Source: Opitutales bacterium
Lineage (GTDB): Bacteria > Verrucomicrobiota > Verrucomicrobiia > Opitutales > T3Sed10-336
Direction of reading: 5' to 3'
Length of the DNA stretch: 64,000 nucleotides
NCBI GenBank assembly: GCA_007130045.1
Contig: SLTG01000008.1
Location: 35,547 to 99,546, forward strand
Positions 63,390 to 64,000 of this stretch are shown here, one piece after another; the stretch's first letter is position 1, and each line of letters opens with the position of its first letter. The position numbers were made by a program, and so were the translations under genes. Below the pieces are notes generated by a model. It ran no database searches. It saw only the letters and a program-made list of their open reading frames with translations, and was not told where the DNA came from.

Positions 63390-64000
63390 ATGAGTTCAAC
63401 AATCAGCGCCAGGAATCTCGAGGAAATGGACCTGCTCCGCTTCACCACGGCGGGGAGCGTCGACGACGGCAAAAGCACCCTGATCGGACGCCTTATGTTC
63501 GATACGAAGACGATTTTTGAGGATCAGCTCGAGGCAATCGAGAATACGAGTCGCCAGCGGGGGGACGAAAACGTCAATCTTGCCCTGCTAACCGACGGCC
63601 TGAAAGCGGAGCGCGAACAGGGCATAACGATCGACGTCGCCTACCGTTACTTTGCGACCCCCAAGCGAAAGTTCATCATCGCCGACACGCCGGGTCACAT
63701 CCAGTACACCCGGAACATGGTGACCGGGGCATCCACCGCCAACCTGGCCGTGATCCTCATCGACGCCCGGAAAGGCGTGGTCGAGCAAACCTGCCGGCAC
63801 GCGTTCATCGCGTCGCTGCTGAACATTCAGCACGTCGCCCTGTGCGTGAACAAAATGGACCTCGTCGATTACGACGAGAAAGTTTACGACAACATCGTCA
63901 AGCGGTTCACCGAGTTTGCCTCGCGACTGAATATCAACGATATTGAGTTTATTCCGATCAGCGCTCTCAAGGGGGACAACGTCGTCGAAAAATCGGAGAA
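63390..64000 (+). CDS. cysN: sulfate adenylyltransferase subunit 1 (GTPase), cut by window edge
   Basis: The frame starts at ATG 63390 and runs off the right edge (203 residues seen). G1 [15 protein letters not shown]2 [14 protein letters not shown]3 DTPGH and G4 NKMD are intact. It is the regulatory GTPase partner of CysD. Whether CysC is also fused at its C-terminus cannot be seen, but a separate cysC is present. Confidence 0.96.
   Translation, partial: MSSTISARNLEEMDLLRFTTAGSVDDGKSTLIGRLMFDTKTIFEDQLEAIENTSRQRGDENVNLALLTDGLKAEREQGITIDVAYRYFATPKRKFIIADTPGHIQYTRNMVTGASTANLAVILIDARKGVVEQTCRHAFIASLLNIQHVALCVNKMDLVDYDEKVYDNIVKRFTEFASRLNINDIEFIPISALKGDNVVEKSE

Overview
The window reads as a chromosomal segment of a GC-rich bacterium, most likely a member of Verrucomicrobiota (Opitutia-like). 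The clues are a lipoprotein ending in the AIPAF-type pseudopilin region common in that phylum, a very large secreted protease with a Verrucomicrobia-style C-terminal domain, frequent GTG/TTG starts with weak Shine-Dalgarno sequences, and a tRNA gene without an encoded CCA end. The taxonomic call is inference from protein style; no 16S or ribosomal protein genes lie in the window.

Layout. 1-7.2 kb (minus strand): a tightly overlapping complex I operon nuoABCDHIJK, then an MrpD/NuoL-like antiporter subunit, a small two-helix membrane protein and a second antiporter-like subunit cut by the window edge. No nuoE, F or G is present. Just upstream on the same strand lie korB and korA (2-oxoacid:ferredoxin oxidoreductase), which suggests a ferredoxin-fed respiratory complex I. 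10.9-13.9 kb: a TRAP transporter in the unusual order P-M-Q. 14-17.4 kb: two proteins of unknown function, a decayed IS66-type transposase and a possible micro-protein. 17.7-22.4 kb: aroK, queG, the lipoprotein-pilin fusion, a small membrane protein and DoxX. 22.8-26.7 kb: a 1305-residue secreted metalloprotease with Ig-like domains and a beta-propeller. 26.7-30.5 kb: alaS and leuB (minus). 30.7-37.6 kb: a type IV pilus/type II secretion assembly cluster (secretin, fused PilM-PilN, PilO, PilP with a Glu-Pro repeat, PilB-like ATPase), closed by a strong terminator.

37.8-49.5 kb holds ordinary housekeeping and accessory genes: an MFS sugar-type transporter with an odd loop, two aldo/keto reductases, MarC, an aminotransferase, a cupin, ndk, a rhomboid protease, a nucleotidyltransferase, aroC, a CobW-like P-loop protein and tRNA-Leu(CAG). 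50.7-58.1 kb is a nitrous-oxide reduction island: azurin-like and Sco-like lipoproteins diverge from clade II-type nosZ, which is followed by a nosB-like gene, nosD, nosF and nosY. Together these make N2O reductase, supply it with copper and probably electrons; no nosR, nosL, nir or nor gene is visible. 58.4-64 kb: a coiled-coil membrane protein, a HAD-like protein, a GT9 glycosyltransferase and the sulfate-activation genes cysC, cysD and cysN (cut by the right edge).

The most notable points are the EFG-less complex I beside KorAB, the compact N2O-respiration island with Sco/azurin in place of the usual accessory genes, the PilM-PilN fusion cluster and the lipoprotein-pseudopilin fusion. I did not find a clearly new multi-gene system; the least explained proteins are those at 58372-59793, 48606-49352, 14007-15122 and the small protein at 544-804.
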